From NCBI GenBank assembly GCA_030588935.1, contig JAUUWR010000025.1:1-11808 (forward strand): a DNA stretch of 11,808 nucleotides, given 5' to 3'. Within the stretch, counting starts at the first letter, position 1; each line of letters begins with the position of its first letter. Source of the DNA: a bacterium (GTDB taxonomy: Archaea > Nanobdellota > Nanobdellia > Pacearchaeales > GW2011-AR1). Positions 1-5,076 of this stretch are shown one piece after another. A program made the position numbers and the translations under genes. The notes beneath the pieces were generated by a model. It was not told where the DNA came from, did not search any database, and saw only the letters and a program-made list of their open reading frames with translations.

Positions 1-20
1 CTCCTTTTGTATTTGCTCAT
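1..20 (-). CDS. 5' end of a gene leaving the window (unknown)
   Basis: An ATG read on the minus strand at 20-18 follows the stop of the upstream membrane protein by 6 bp and opens MSKYKR before the window ends. A weak purine-rich stretch (GGTAGAG) precedes it, and the tight spacing fits the operon. Nothing can be said about function, and a chance ATG is possible. Confidence 0.35.
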
Positions 21-26
21 CTCTAC

Positions 27-239
27 CTAATAAAATAACACACCTAATAATAGAAAACCAACAAAACCTAATAATAACATGCCCATAAAAGCTGATGGTA
101 TTTGAATGTCATTACTGGCTAAGGAAATAATCTGATTCATTCCTCTAATAATTCCTATGGTTAAACCTGCCAAGACTAAAGAGGTACAACCAAGAGTCAT
201 AGTAATAGGTTTAAGGACCTGTATGTTATGCTTTGTCAT
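27..239 (-). CDS. small two-TM membrane protein, unknown
   Basis: This 70-residue protein has two clear hydrophobic stretches, about residues 13-34 (containing LGCTSLVLAGLTIGII) and 50-70 (containing MGMLLLGFVGFLLLGVLF), separated by a short polar loop. It is an integral membrane protein of unknown role. It starts 4 bp after the stop of the 40-residue gene upstream on the same strand, so the two are probably co-transcribed. The C-terminal Leu-Leu-Gly repeats give the DNA a repeated acctaataa look with no independent meaning. Small two-TM proteins like this are common in archaeal viruses as virion-membrane or lysis-related proteins, but nothing here decides between such roles. Confidence 0.75.
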   Translation of the reverse strand: MTKHNIQVLKPITMTLGCTSLVLAGLTIGIIRGMNQIISLASNDIQIPSAFMGMLLLGFVGFLLLGVLFY

Positions 240-242
240 TTG

Positions 243-365
243 TTAATAGTTATTGCAGACTAATTTAATTGTATCTTTATTAGCTTCGAAGTGCCAGACA
301 TGGCCAGTCTTTTCTGCTAACTCTTTACACTTATTTATAGCCTGTGTTATAGTTAATTCTTTCAT
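243..365 (-). CDS. 40-residue hypothetical protein, first gene of a leaderless operon
   Basis: A minus-strand ATG at 365 opens a 40-residue reading frame beginning MKELTITQAINKCKELAEK and ending KLVCNNY. It has one amphipathic helix (about 6-20) followed by a strand-like tail. I do not recognise a family. Two things support it as real: its stop lies 4 bp before the next gene, and its ATG lies 25 bp downstream of a TATA-like GTTTAAAAAC (minus strand), as for the other leaderless genes in the window. A perfect inverted repeat lies just upstream of that promoter, so the operon is probably repressor-controlled. Confidence 0.6.
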   Translation of the reverse strand: MKELTITQAINKCKELAEKTGHVWHFEANKDTIKLVCNNY

Positions 366-384
366 AAAGAAATTAGTGCCTCAT

Positions 385-400
385 TGTTTTTAAACCTTTC
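385..400 (-). promoter_or_regulatory. leaderless promoter (BRE + TATA) of the 365-to-left operon
   Basis: Read on the minus strand this is GCGAAAGG followed by TTTAAAAAC. The TATA-like core is centred near 390, 25 bp from the ATG at 365, and the purine-rich CGAAA just upstream resembles the archaeal TFB recognition element. The BRE overlaps one arm of the palindrome at 397-422. Confidence 0.5.
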
Positions 401-422
401 GCCTAATAGTAATTAGGCGAAA
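397..422. repeat. perfect inverted repeat, probable operator
   Basis: Two 11-bp arms, TTTCGCCTAAT and ATTAGGCGAAA, are separated by AGTA. The element lies in the 166-bp gap between the P-loop ATPase gene and the next minus-strand operon and overlaps the BRE of that operon's promoter. That position suits a dimeric repressor or activator. A transcription terminator for the upstream ATPase operon is less likely because no T-tract directly follows the stem on the minus strand. Nothing else is visible in the rest of 423-531 apart from T-rich patches. Confidence 0.6.
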
Positions 423-531
423 ATAAGCTAAAAGTCAGGCAAAAGATTGTTTATTTCGGACTGAACCTTACTATTGAAAAAGTTTAGATGCTTTGGTAAT
501 CCAATTCTCACACACCCCTATTATTCATCCC

Positions 532-1452
532 TTAATAGCTCACTATTTTGTGTACTTGTCTCCTTACCTCTTCACTAGCACTTTTGTTCCTCGATTCACA
601 AAGCAAATCCTTAACAGTCTTATGAACTCCATTATCCTTAAGTCTTCGGCCAAGTAATTCATAAGTAGCACTATCTTTCTTCCCTTCAACTAAAGATGCT
701 TGTGCTATACCTTCACGAGTTAATTTACCTTCAAGTAATAGATTATACAATTTCTGTATAAAAGGAAGTTCCTTATTATTTTCTCCTTCTGTTAAAAATG
801 CTGTTTTTCTTTTCTCTTTCTTAATCTCTTTGTATAATTTCTTCTGTTTCTCTGTAGCATCACTAAAGAACAAATAACCTCTAAATGTGCTTAATCTATG
901 ATATGGCGGTTTAAAGTCAGGATTTTTCTGCATTTTTTTAGACCAAGAATCTTCTATCTTAGCATTATATTTAGCATCCCATTTATCAGGACTATAAAGT
1001 CTACCTTGCAAGGGCATGTGAATAACAGCAATACCCCTTTCTATTATATGCAGATGAATAAAATATAAATCCCTTAAATCTTTATCAAGGCTAAAAAAAT
1101 TAGGAATAGCACTAGCATAAATATTATAATTATCTCTGTAAGCTGTAATAATTTTAATTAATTCTTGCTGACCTTTTTCCATGAAATTTCTTTTATAACC
1201 TGAATTGATAGCTTCATCATCCCAACATAAACCAAATTGCTGATTTTTTAATAAGTTAATAACATCATCCCTATTATAAACCTGGACTTTCCATGGCCTA
1301 AATCCTTTAAATCTATAAAATAATTTATTAATTACTGTAGACTTACCATTTCCTCTTTCTCCAGAAACGGCCATATTAGAATCAAATTCATTAGCTTGTC
1401 TAGAATTAATAACATCTACAAGCTCTTTAAGAGTCCAAACAATAGCTTTCAT
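532..1452 (-). CDS. P-loop ATPase, possible DNA-packaging/translocation motor
   Basis: The protein has 306 residues. A Walker A motif GERGNGKST lies at residues 31-39 and a Walker B FGLCWDDE at 73-80, with two acidic residues followed by Glu. A sensor-like SAIPNF at 114-119 follows a helix, then a basic linker, and a C-terminal segment around 235-270 looks like a helix-turn-helix. This order resembles the Zot-like and HerA/FtsK-like ATPases that package or move DNA in filamentous and membrane-containing viruses; the exact family is my inference. The ATG at 1452 is preferred over an in-frame GTG at 1473. It lies 1 nt after the stop of the upstream gene and is preceded by an AGAGGT ribosome-binding site, so translation is probably coupled. 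The gene is second in a two-gene operon transcribed away from the DGR. Other P-loop NTPase roles cannot be excluded. Confidence 0.85.
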   Translation of the reverse strand: MKAIVWTLKELVDVINSRQANEFDSNMAVSGERGNGKSTVINKLFYRFKGFRPWKVQVYNRDDVINLLKNQQFGLCWDDEAINSGYKRNFMEKGQQELIKIITAYRDNYNIYASAIPNFFSLDKDLRDLYFIHLHIIERGIAVIHMPLQGRLYSPDKWDAKYNAKIEDSWSKKMQKNPDFKPPYHRLSTFRGYLFFSDATEKQKKLYKEIKKEKRKTAFLTEGENNKELPFIQKLYNLLLEGKLTREGIAQASLVEGKKDSATYELLGRRLKDNGVHKTVKDLLCESRNKSASEEVRRQVHKIVSY

Positions 1453-1453
1453 T

Positions 1454-1993
1454 TTAACCTCTTGTTTTAGCACCCTCTATTATTTGTTTTTTATAAGCCT
1501 GGGGATTAAATTCAAGCTTATCTGTAAAAATTAAATGGTTTTTATTTAAGGGTTCATTTAATTTAGATTTAATTTTTATAACTATATCCAATGCTTTATT
1601 ATATTTGTCTTTTTCCAAAACCAATTTTTGTTTTCTTTGTTTTTTGATTGTTTTAGAAAGAAATGGTATAATTTTTTTAATGGTTTGCAATTCTTTTTCC
1701 AAGTTTTCTAATTCTGTTCGAGTACCACCAACTTTCATAGCAAACTTAGAATTTCCACATAGTTTAAGCAATTCATTAACCAGTCTTTCAAATCCAATAA
1801 GTTTTAATGTATCTAAAGGAACACCAAAATTTTCTAATTCTTCTATTAAAGTATCATAACCAAATCTGGCTATATTTTCGTAATGGTCGCAATAATCTAA
1901 TGGTTTCATAATTTTGATTCTTGCAAACTCACTAGCAACATTCCAGTTACCGAGTTCTGAAACATTGTATTTATCCTCTTTTGAAAAATCCAT
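1454..1993 (-). CDS. 179-residue helical protein of unknown function
   Basis: I do not recognise this protein. It is mainly alpha-helical, with an N-terminal part rich in aromatic and acidic residues (DYCDHYENIARFGYD, about 33-47). A Lys/Glu-rich coiled-coil segment follows at about 90-150, with a basic KTIKKQRKQK patch near 114-123. It has no signal peptide or TM segment. It is the first gene of the operon with the P-loop ATPase and ends 1 nt before that ATPase starts, so it may be a partner or DNA-binding cofactor of the motor. Its ATG lies 25 bp from a TATA-like box on the minus strand, indicating a leaderless transcript. Its promoter is back-to-back with that of the DGR, with the palindrome at 2028-2043 between them. 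Confidence 0.8.
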   Translation of the reverse strand: MDFSKEDKYNVSELGNWNVASEFARIKIMKPLDYCDHYENIARFGYDTLIEELENFGVPLDTLKLIGFERLVNELLKLCGNSKFAMKVGGTRTELENLEKELQTIKKIIPFLSKTIKKQRKQKLVLEKDKYNKALDIVIKIKSKLNEPLNKNHLIFTDKLEFNPQAYKKQIIEGAKTRG

Positions 1994-2014
1994 AGTGTAG
2001 CGTAGCGTTTTAAC

Positions 2015-2022
2015 TTTATAAA
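2015..2022 (-). promoter_or_regulatory. leaderless promoter of the 1993-to-532 operon
   Basis: TTTATAAA is centred near 2018.5, which places transcription start at about 1993, the ATG itself. This is the same spacing seen at 365, 3416, 6024, 6100, 8785, 9732 and 10738. Confidence 0.55.
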
Positions 2023-2027
2023 TTGTG

Positions 2028-2043
2028 TTTTTGTTAACAAAAA
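2028..2043. promoter_or_regulatory. 16-bp perfect palindrome between divergent promoters (candidate operator)
   Basis: TTTTTGTTAACAAAAA is perfectly self-complementary. It lies just upstream of the BRE/TATA of the DGR transcript on the plus strand and upstream of the minus-strand TATA at 2015-2022, so one bound protein could control both directions. The same core TTGTTAACAA recurs at 8767-8776 and 9466-9477. Confidence 0.55.
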
Positions 2044-2057
2044 GGAAAATTTAAATA
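2044..2057 (+). promoter_or_regulatory. BRE/TATA promoter of the DGR template RNA
   Basis: GGAAAA followed by TTTAAATA (2050-2057) is a close match to an archaeal BRE plus TATA box. The expected start, 25-26 bp downstream, is about 2079, where the 5' GCCTTAGAG segment of the template RNA begins. Confidence 0.55.
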
Positions 2058-2078
2058 TAAGAAGATTATCTATTTTTG

Positions 2079-2332
2079 CCTTAGAGGTTTACTCTACAGG
2101 CTACACGCATCTGTCATAGTGTTAAAAACCATAAAATACAATGATGATAGTTGGTAGCAATGAATAACCTTGGGTAAGTTAAGAGAGAACACTAAAATCA
2201 TGGTGGAACTTAATGAAGATGCTATATGAGTCGCTAGGTTCTATACGAATTCGGATTATGCTAACTTGAATTGTAATAGGAACTCTGATAATTCGAACTC
2301 TAACCTCGAAATAACCTGCTAATCTCTAAGGC
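2079..2332 (+). ncRNA. predicted DGR template RNA / RT mRNA leader
   Basis: This region has no credible coding frame. It runs from the predicted start site through the TR to the base before the RT start codon. GCCTTAGAGGTT at 2078-2089 is complementary to AATCTCTAAGGC at 2321-2332: 12 bp with one G-U pair, enclosing the whole TR. The same 5' segment can instead fold locally, with GCCTTAGAG (2078-2086) pairing CTCTACAGGC (2092-2101, one bulged C). The two 3' partners are near-identical. The closing strand at 2321-2332 contains the only Shine-Dalgarno-like AAGG upstream of the RT, so the long-range helix would mask it. In characterised DGRs the TR RNA plus flanking sequence is the RT substrate. 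The exact ends and fold here are inference. Confidence 0.6.
2228..2313 (+). repeat. DGR template repeat (TR)
   Basis: Aligned without gaps to VR1 (offset 1537) and VR2 (offset 2110). From 2230 to 2313 all 57 non-A bases are identical in the three copies, while 16 (VR1) and 14 (VR2) of the 27 adenines differ. Read in the target frame, the TR has eight AAC/AAT Asn codons (starting at 2248, 2263, 2269, 2275, 2281, 2290, 2296, 2302), the codon design typical of DGR templates. It diverges 5' of 2228 and after 2313. The AAA at 2309-2311 is GGG in both VRs and probably belongs to the IMH*/IMH-type 3' boundary rather than to random mutagenesis. The TR is non-coding and lies directly upstream of the RT. 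Confidence 0.96.
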
Positions 2333-3391
2333 ATGATGATGAAAACATACAATAAATTATATGAAAAACTTTATTCAGAAGAGAATTTAATATCAGCATT
2401 CAAAAAAGCCAGAAAAGGAAAATCAAAAAGAGATTATATTATCAATTTTGAATCCAATCTAAATAAAAATCTGAAATTATTACAAAGAGAACTTAAATTA
2501 AAAACATATAAACCACAGAATCTAAAAAAATTTATTATTAGAGACCCAAAGACAAGAACAATTCACGCATCATTATTCAGAGATAGAATAATTCATCATG
2601 CAATAATAAATCTTATCCAACCAATATATGAAAAAATATTTATTTACGATTCTTTTGCAAGTAGAAAATTTAAAGGAACACATCTTGCAGTAGAAAGATT
2701 TAAATATTTTATTAACAAAGTGTCTTCAAATGGAAAAAAGATTAAGAAACCATTTAGTAATAATTCAATCACAGGTTATGTATTCAAGGCAGATATTAAA
2801 CATTATTTTGATACTATTGACCATAAAATTCTGATACATATTTTGAGAAAGAAAATCAAGGATGAAGATTTTATAGGATTAATCCAAATTGTGTTAGATA
2901 ATTTTGAGACATCAGAAAAAGGATTGCCTCTTGGAAATTATACTTCACAATTTTTTGCTAATGTTTATTTGAATAATTTAGATTATTTCATAAAGCACAG
3001 ACTTCATGCAAAATACTATATTAGATATGTGGATGATTTTGTTATTCTGCATAAAGACAAAAAAGTTTTATTAGAATTCAGAAATAAAATAGAAAAATAT
3101 TTGAAAAGTTTAAAATTAGAATTGCATACAGAAAAATCCAAAATTTATCCATTAAGAAATGGAATTACTTTTTTAGGATACAGAATATTTTACCATTATA
3201 AATTATTAAGGAAGAGAAACATAAATTATTTTCTTAGGCAGTTTGAGAAAAAAGTTAATCTTTATCGCTGTGGATTAATAGAAAGAAAAGATTTAGAAGG
3301 TTTTTTACAGGGTTGGTTTGGTTATTCTAAATTTGCTAATACTTATAATTTTAGGAAGAATATTGAAAAAATTATGAACAGAAACATTTAA
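2333..3391 (+). CDS. DGR-type reverse transcriptase
   Basis: The protein has 352 residues, a usual length for DGR RTs. Palm motifs are visible in order: motif A FKADIKHYFD (about 151-160, catalytic D154), motif B GLPLGNYTSQ (197-206), motif C YVDD (232-235, catalytic D234 and D235), and a LGYRIF segment near 281-286. The SQ ending of motif B is characteristic of the DGR clade. The RT copies the TR RNA into cDNA, misincorporating at template adenines; the cDNA replaces the VR sequences by retrohoming. Three in-frame ATGs lie at 2333, 2336 and 2339. The third has AAGG at a workable distance and may be the true start. The last codons overlap the TATA box of the first target gene. No Avd accessory gene is adjacent, which is unusual. 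There is no maturase or endonuclease domain, arguing against a group II intron. Confidence 0.97.
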   Translation: MMMKTYNKLYEKLYSEENLISAFKKARKGKSKRDYIINFESNLNKNLKLLQRELKLKTYKPQNLKKFIIRDPKTRTIHASLFRDRIIHHAIINLIQPIYEKIFIYDSFASRKFKGTHLAVERFKYFINKVSSNGKKIKKPFSNNSITGYVFKADIKHYFDTIDHKILIHILRKKIKDEDFIGLIQIVLDNFETSEKGLPLGNYTSQFFANVYLNNLDYFIKHRLHAKYYIRYVDDFVILHKDKKVLLEFRNKIEKYLKSLKLELHTEKSKIYPLRNGITFLGYRIFYHYKLLRKRNINYFLRQFEKKVNLYRCGLIERKDLEGFLQGWFGYSKFANTYNFRKNIEKIMNRNI

Positions 3392-3394
3392 ATA
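3386..3394 (+). promoter_or_regulatory. leaderless promoter of the first DGR target gene
   Basis: ATTTAAATA, preceded by GAAAC, overlaps the RT stop codon. It is centred 25-26 bp upstream of the ATG at 3416, implying that the targets are transcribed separately from the RT and template RNA. Confidence 0.5.
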
Positions 3395-3415
3395 GTAATT
3401 ATAATTATAATAAAT

Positions 3416-3889
3416 ATGATAAAAGATATTAGAAAGGAGATAAAATCTCTTGAAAAGAAAAAAGAGGAAATAGACAAGAAAATTAATTCTCTCAACATTA
3501 AGTTAAATAATGAGTCTGAAAAATCAGAATGGATTGAAATTCCAGGAACAGATTATGAAGTTACAAAAAATGTTCTACATAAAGGAAAATCTTATGATGA
3601 AATAATGCAGTTAAAAAAGCCAGAAGAAGAATTATTGACTTTAAAGATGGTAGGAATAATCTGTGAAAATCCAAATCTATTGAAGGAATTAAAGATGGAT
3701 TCTTCAAGCACAAATGATGACTTTTTTTTCAAGCAACCATTCCCGCAGAATGAAAAAAGAGGTAGAGTCGCTTGGTTCTGTGCGTATTCGGATTATGCTT
3801 ACTTGGTTTGTAATAGGTACTCTGATGATTCGGTCTCTGTCCTCGGGGTACGGTTTGCACGCAAAAAAATTTCTGAAAGGAAGAAATAA
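3416..3889 (+). CDS. DGR target protein 1 with C-terminal variable region
   Basis: The protein has 157 residues. The N-terminus (1-35) is a Lys/Glu-rich coiled coil; the middle contains WIEIPGTDYEV; the C-terminus (118-143) is encoded by VR1 and ends in GVRFARKK, the kind of ending seen in C-type-lectin-fold DGR ligand-binding proteins. Variable residues are W120, C122, A123, Y124, Y129, V131, Y135, D138, V140 and V142; the invariant framework includes F121, S125, A128, L130, C132 and L143. From about residue 96 it is clearly related to target 2 (KMDSSS..DDFF..QPF). No signal peptide or TM is present, so it acts in the cytoplasm or as a virion component, with the coiled coil perhaps giving oligomers. 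It starts leaderless and is followed 1 nt later by the 44-residue gene. The lectin fold is inferred from DGR context and the end motif. Confidence 0.95.
   Translation: MIKDIRKEIKSLEKKKEEIDKKINSLNIKLNNESEKSEWIEIPGTDYEVTKNVLHKGKSYDEIMQLKKPEEELLTLKMVGIICENPNLLKELKMDSSSTNDDFFFKQPFPQNEKRGRVAWFCAYSDYAYLVCNRYSDDSVSVLGVRFARKKISERKK
3765..3850 (+). repeat. DGR variable repeat 1 (VR1)
   Basis: Gap-free match to the TR with substitutions only at adenines. Excluding the fixed AAA-to-GGG block there are 13 changes: six A to G and seven A to T. It lies at the 3' end of target gene 1. The 33 bases that follow (to 3883) are identical to those after VR2 and include a short quasi-palindrome TTTGCACGCAAA (3854-3865), 3 bp past the point where TR similarity ends. 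Confidence 0.95.
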
Positions 3890-3890
3890 A

Positions 3891-4025
3891 ATGGCATTAA
3901 CACAAATTGATTTTGATGAAAAAGAAGAGAAAAAAATAGAAACTTTCTCTAAAAAGTGGAAGATGAACAAGCCTAAAACTGTCAGGAGAATGATTGCAGA
4001 ATTTAAAGATGAAGTAAAAAAATGA
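3891..4025 (+). CDS. 44-residue ribbon-helix-helix-like protein between the two DGR targets
   Basis: The frame runs MALTQIDFDEKEEKKIETFS to AEFKDEVKK. It has a short strand (LTQIDF), a charged helix (DEKEEKKIETFSKKW), a turn with NKPKTVRRM and a second helix. This is the layout of a minimal RHH (Arc/MetJ/CopG-like) DNA-binding protein, which would work as a dimer. The ATG is 1 nt after the target-1 stop, and its TGA overlaps the ATG of target 2 (ATGA), so it sits inside the target operon. Likely roles are autoregulation of the target operon or assistance in DGR retrohoming; both are inference. A longer reading frame upstream in the same frame overlaps VR1 and is not the gene. A DGR-specific accessory role would be new. 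Confidence 0.7.
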   Translation: MALTQIDFDEKEEKKIETFSKKWKMNKPKTVRRMIAEFKDEVKK

Positions 4026-4462
4026 CAAATAAAATTAAACAAGCTCAAGAACTTTTAAAAAAAGAAGGTTACAAAGTAATAGTCCCTAATGAAATCTCAA
4101 ACGAAGGATGGTTAGATATTCCAGAGCTAAAAATCTCTGTTGAAATTGAAGTGCATGATAAAGATAAATCCTGGGATGAATTGAAATTATCTGAAAGAGA
4201 AAAAGAGCTATTGACAGCAGAACAATGTATCTGGTTAGCTAATTCTAAATATGCTAAAATTCTTAAAATGGATGGAAGTTCAAGTGAAGATGATTTCTTT
4301 ATTCAGCAACCTTTTAATTTAAGCAGAAAGAATGGCTATGTCGCTGGGTTCTATACGTATTCGGATTGTGCTAACTTGTATTGTGATTGGGTCTCTGGTA
4401 ATTCGGACTCTTACCTCGGGGTACGGTTTGCACGCAAAAAAATTTCTGAAAGGAAGGAGTAA
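4022..4462 (+). CDS. DGR target protein 2 with C-terminal variable region
   Basis: The protein has 146 residues. An N-terminal helix (MTNKIKQAQELLKKEGYKV) differs from the coiled coil of target 1. A GWLDIPELKISVEIEV segment follows, corresponding to WIEIPGTDYEV in target 1, then KMDGSSSEDDFFIQQPF leads into VR2. Variable residues are G109, Y113, C116, Y120, D122, W123, V124, G126, D129 and Y131; residues 133-144 (GVRFARKKISER) are identical to target 1. It has no signal peptide or TM segment. Translation is coupled to the RHH-like gene by an ATGA overlap. Target 2 looks like a duplicate of target 1 that diverged while the 3' end stayed identical, by gene conversion or because the DNA there is needed for retrohoming. 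Confidence 0.95.
   Translation: MTNKIKQAQELLKKEGYKVIVPNEISNEGWLDIPELKISVEIEVHDKDKSWDELKLSEREKELLTAEQCIWLANSKYAKILKMDGSSSEDDFFIQQPFNLSRKNGYVAGFYTYSDCANLYCDWVSGNSDSYLGVRFARKKISERKE
4340..4423 (+). repeat. DGR variable repeat 2 (VR2)
   Basis: Gap-free match to the TR with no change at any non-A position. Excluding the fixed AAA-to-GGG block there are 11 adenine changes: six A to G and five A to T. Six of the changed positions are also changed in VR1, and 18 of the 24 mutable adenines are altered in at least one VR. The 3' flank to 4456 is identical to that of VR1. Confidence 0.95.
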
Positions 4463-4502
4463 AATGGATTTAGAAGATAAATGATAAATAAATTTAAACA
4501 AG
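4457..4502 (+). pseudogene. remnant of a third RHH/target cassette
   Basis: After the target-2 stop, TAAAATGG recurs exactly as after target 1, opening a six-codon frame (MDLEDK) whose TGA overlaps an ATG at 4481. That second frame begins MINKFKQ against MTNKIKQ of target 2, with DNA identity 20 of 22 bases (4481-4502 versus 4022-4043), then stops at 4522. The arrangement repeats the join between target 1, the RHH gene and target 2 with nearly all coding sequence deleted. The match is short and the sequence A-rich, so coincidence is possible. Confidence 0.45.
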
Positions 4503-4506
4503 GAGG
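4501..4506 (+). promoter_or_regulatory. strong Shine-Dalgarno AGGAGG
   Basis: AGGAGG, 5 nt before the ATG at 4512, is the best ribosome-binding site in the window. It marks the 47-residue frame as real and shows this gene is read from inside a longer transcript, unlike the leaderless first genes. Confidence 0.7.
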
Positions 4507-4511
4507 AAAAA

Positions 4512-4655
4512 ATGAAATATAGATATGAAAGAATTAGTGAAAAGACTGGTCGTGTTGTAGATAGAATTACTGTTAATAGTGCAGAAAAATTAATCAAATG
4601 TATCCAGAACTTTGAAAAGTTTTTAAAGGTTAATTATAAACCTAAAAGTGCTTAA
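4512..4655 (+). CDS. 47-residue basic hypothetical protein
   Basis: The frame starts MKYRYERISEKTGRVVDRIT and ends NYKPKSA. A two-strand start (YRYERIS, RVVDRIT) is followed by one helix (SAEKLIKCIQNFEKFLK) and a basic tail. It is soluble; the family is not recognised. It is supported by the perfect AGGAGG site and by close spacing to the next gene (8 bp). It is probably the last or middle gene of the transcript carrying the DGR targets. A beta-beta-alpha mini-protein of this kind could bind nucleic acid, but no motif proves it. Confidence 0.65.
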   Translation: MKYRYERISEKTGRVVDRITVNSAEKLIKCIQNFEKFLKVNYKPKSA

Positions 4656-4663
4656 AAGATAAA

Positions 4664-4924
4664 ATGCCAAGAGCAAGAAACACTGGGAGAAGACTAATAA
4701 AACCGAGCAGAAAAATGGAAACATATAAAGAAGACACAATTAGGTATACAACATTATCTTTTATTTTTATTTTTATATTTGGAATTCCTTTTGGAGTTGG
4801 GTTTATTCAGAAAAGTAATAATATTTTATTAATGTGGTGTTTAGGTATAATTATAGTTTTATCATTTATTTTGTTATTTGTTAGTTTAAGAAGAATTGAA
4901 AATGAAGTTGGAGAAGAGAAATGA
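4664..4924 (+). CDS. small two-TM membrane protein
   Basis: The protein has 86 residues: a basic N-terminus (MPRARNTGRRLIKPSRK), two hydrophobic segments at about 29-48 and 54-74, and a charged tail (RRIENEVGEEK). The Arg/Lys-rich N-terminus suggests that both ends are cytoplasmic. The start at 4664 could be replaced by an internal Met at residue 18, which would remove most of the basic tail. The stop overlaps the ATG of the next gene (ATGA). Function unknown; a virion- or host-membrane protein is plausible in a viral setting. Confidence 0.7.
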   Translation: MPRARNTGRRLIKPSRKMETYKEDTIRYTTLSFIFIFIFGIPFGVGFIQKSNNILLMWCLGIIIVLSFILLFVSLRRIENEVGEEK

Positions 4925-5076
4925 AAATTATAATCACAGACATGAACGGAATTTGTTGGAAATTTAATTTGCCAAAAGATACAATGCTAACAGAAATTTT
5001 AGAATGTATAGAAAGGCAATTTTATCGACTGAATAAGAAGTGTCAAAGACAAAATGAAATACAAAGAAATATTTAA
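4921..5076 (+). CDS. 51-residue hypothetical protein
   Basis: The frame begins MKIIITDMNGICWKFNLPKD and continues with one amphipathic helix (TMLTEILECIERQFYRLNKK) and a polar tail. It starts in an ATGA overlap with the preceding membrane protein and overlaps the following gene by 23 bp, the close packing of a viral operon. The two-strand plus helix layout is similar to the 47-residue gene upstream, but the sequences are not obviously homologous. No function can be assigned. Confidence 0.6.
   Translation: MKIIITDMNGICWKFNLPKDTMLTEILECIERQFYRLNKKCQRQNEIQRNI

Noticed and set aside
25..74. Threefold acctaataa repeat
   Set aside because: It is explained by Leu-Leu-Gly codons at the end of the small membrane protein on the minus strand.
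1453..1473. GTG start at 1473 for the P-loop ATPase
   Set aside because: The ATG at 1452 has a clear AGAGGT site and sits 1 nt after the previous stop; the GTG would add seven residues overlapping the upstream gene.
1605..1859. 84-residue plus-strand frame inside the 179-residue minus-strand gene
   Set aside because: It is antisense to a better supported gene, with Ser/Phe-rich shadow composition and no start signals.
2333..3391. Group II intron or retron RT
   Set aside because: There is no maturase or endonuclease domain, no intron domain V/VI structure visible, and the TR/VR adenine signature is decisive for a DGR.
3704..4048. Minus-strand open frames opposite VR1 (3704-4048) and VR2 (4319-4597)
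   Set aside because: They are similar to each other only because VR1 and VR2 are repeats; the plus-strand reading carries the DGR signature.
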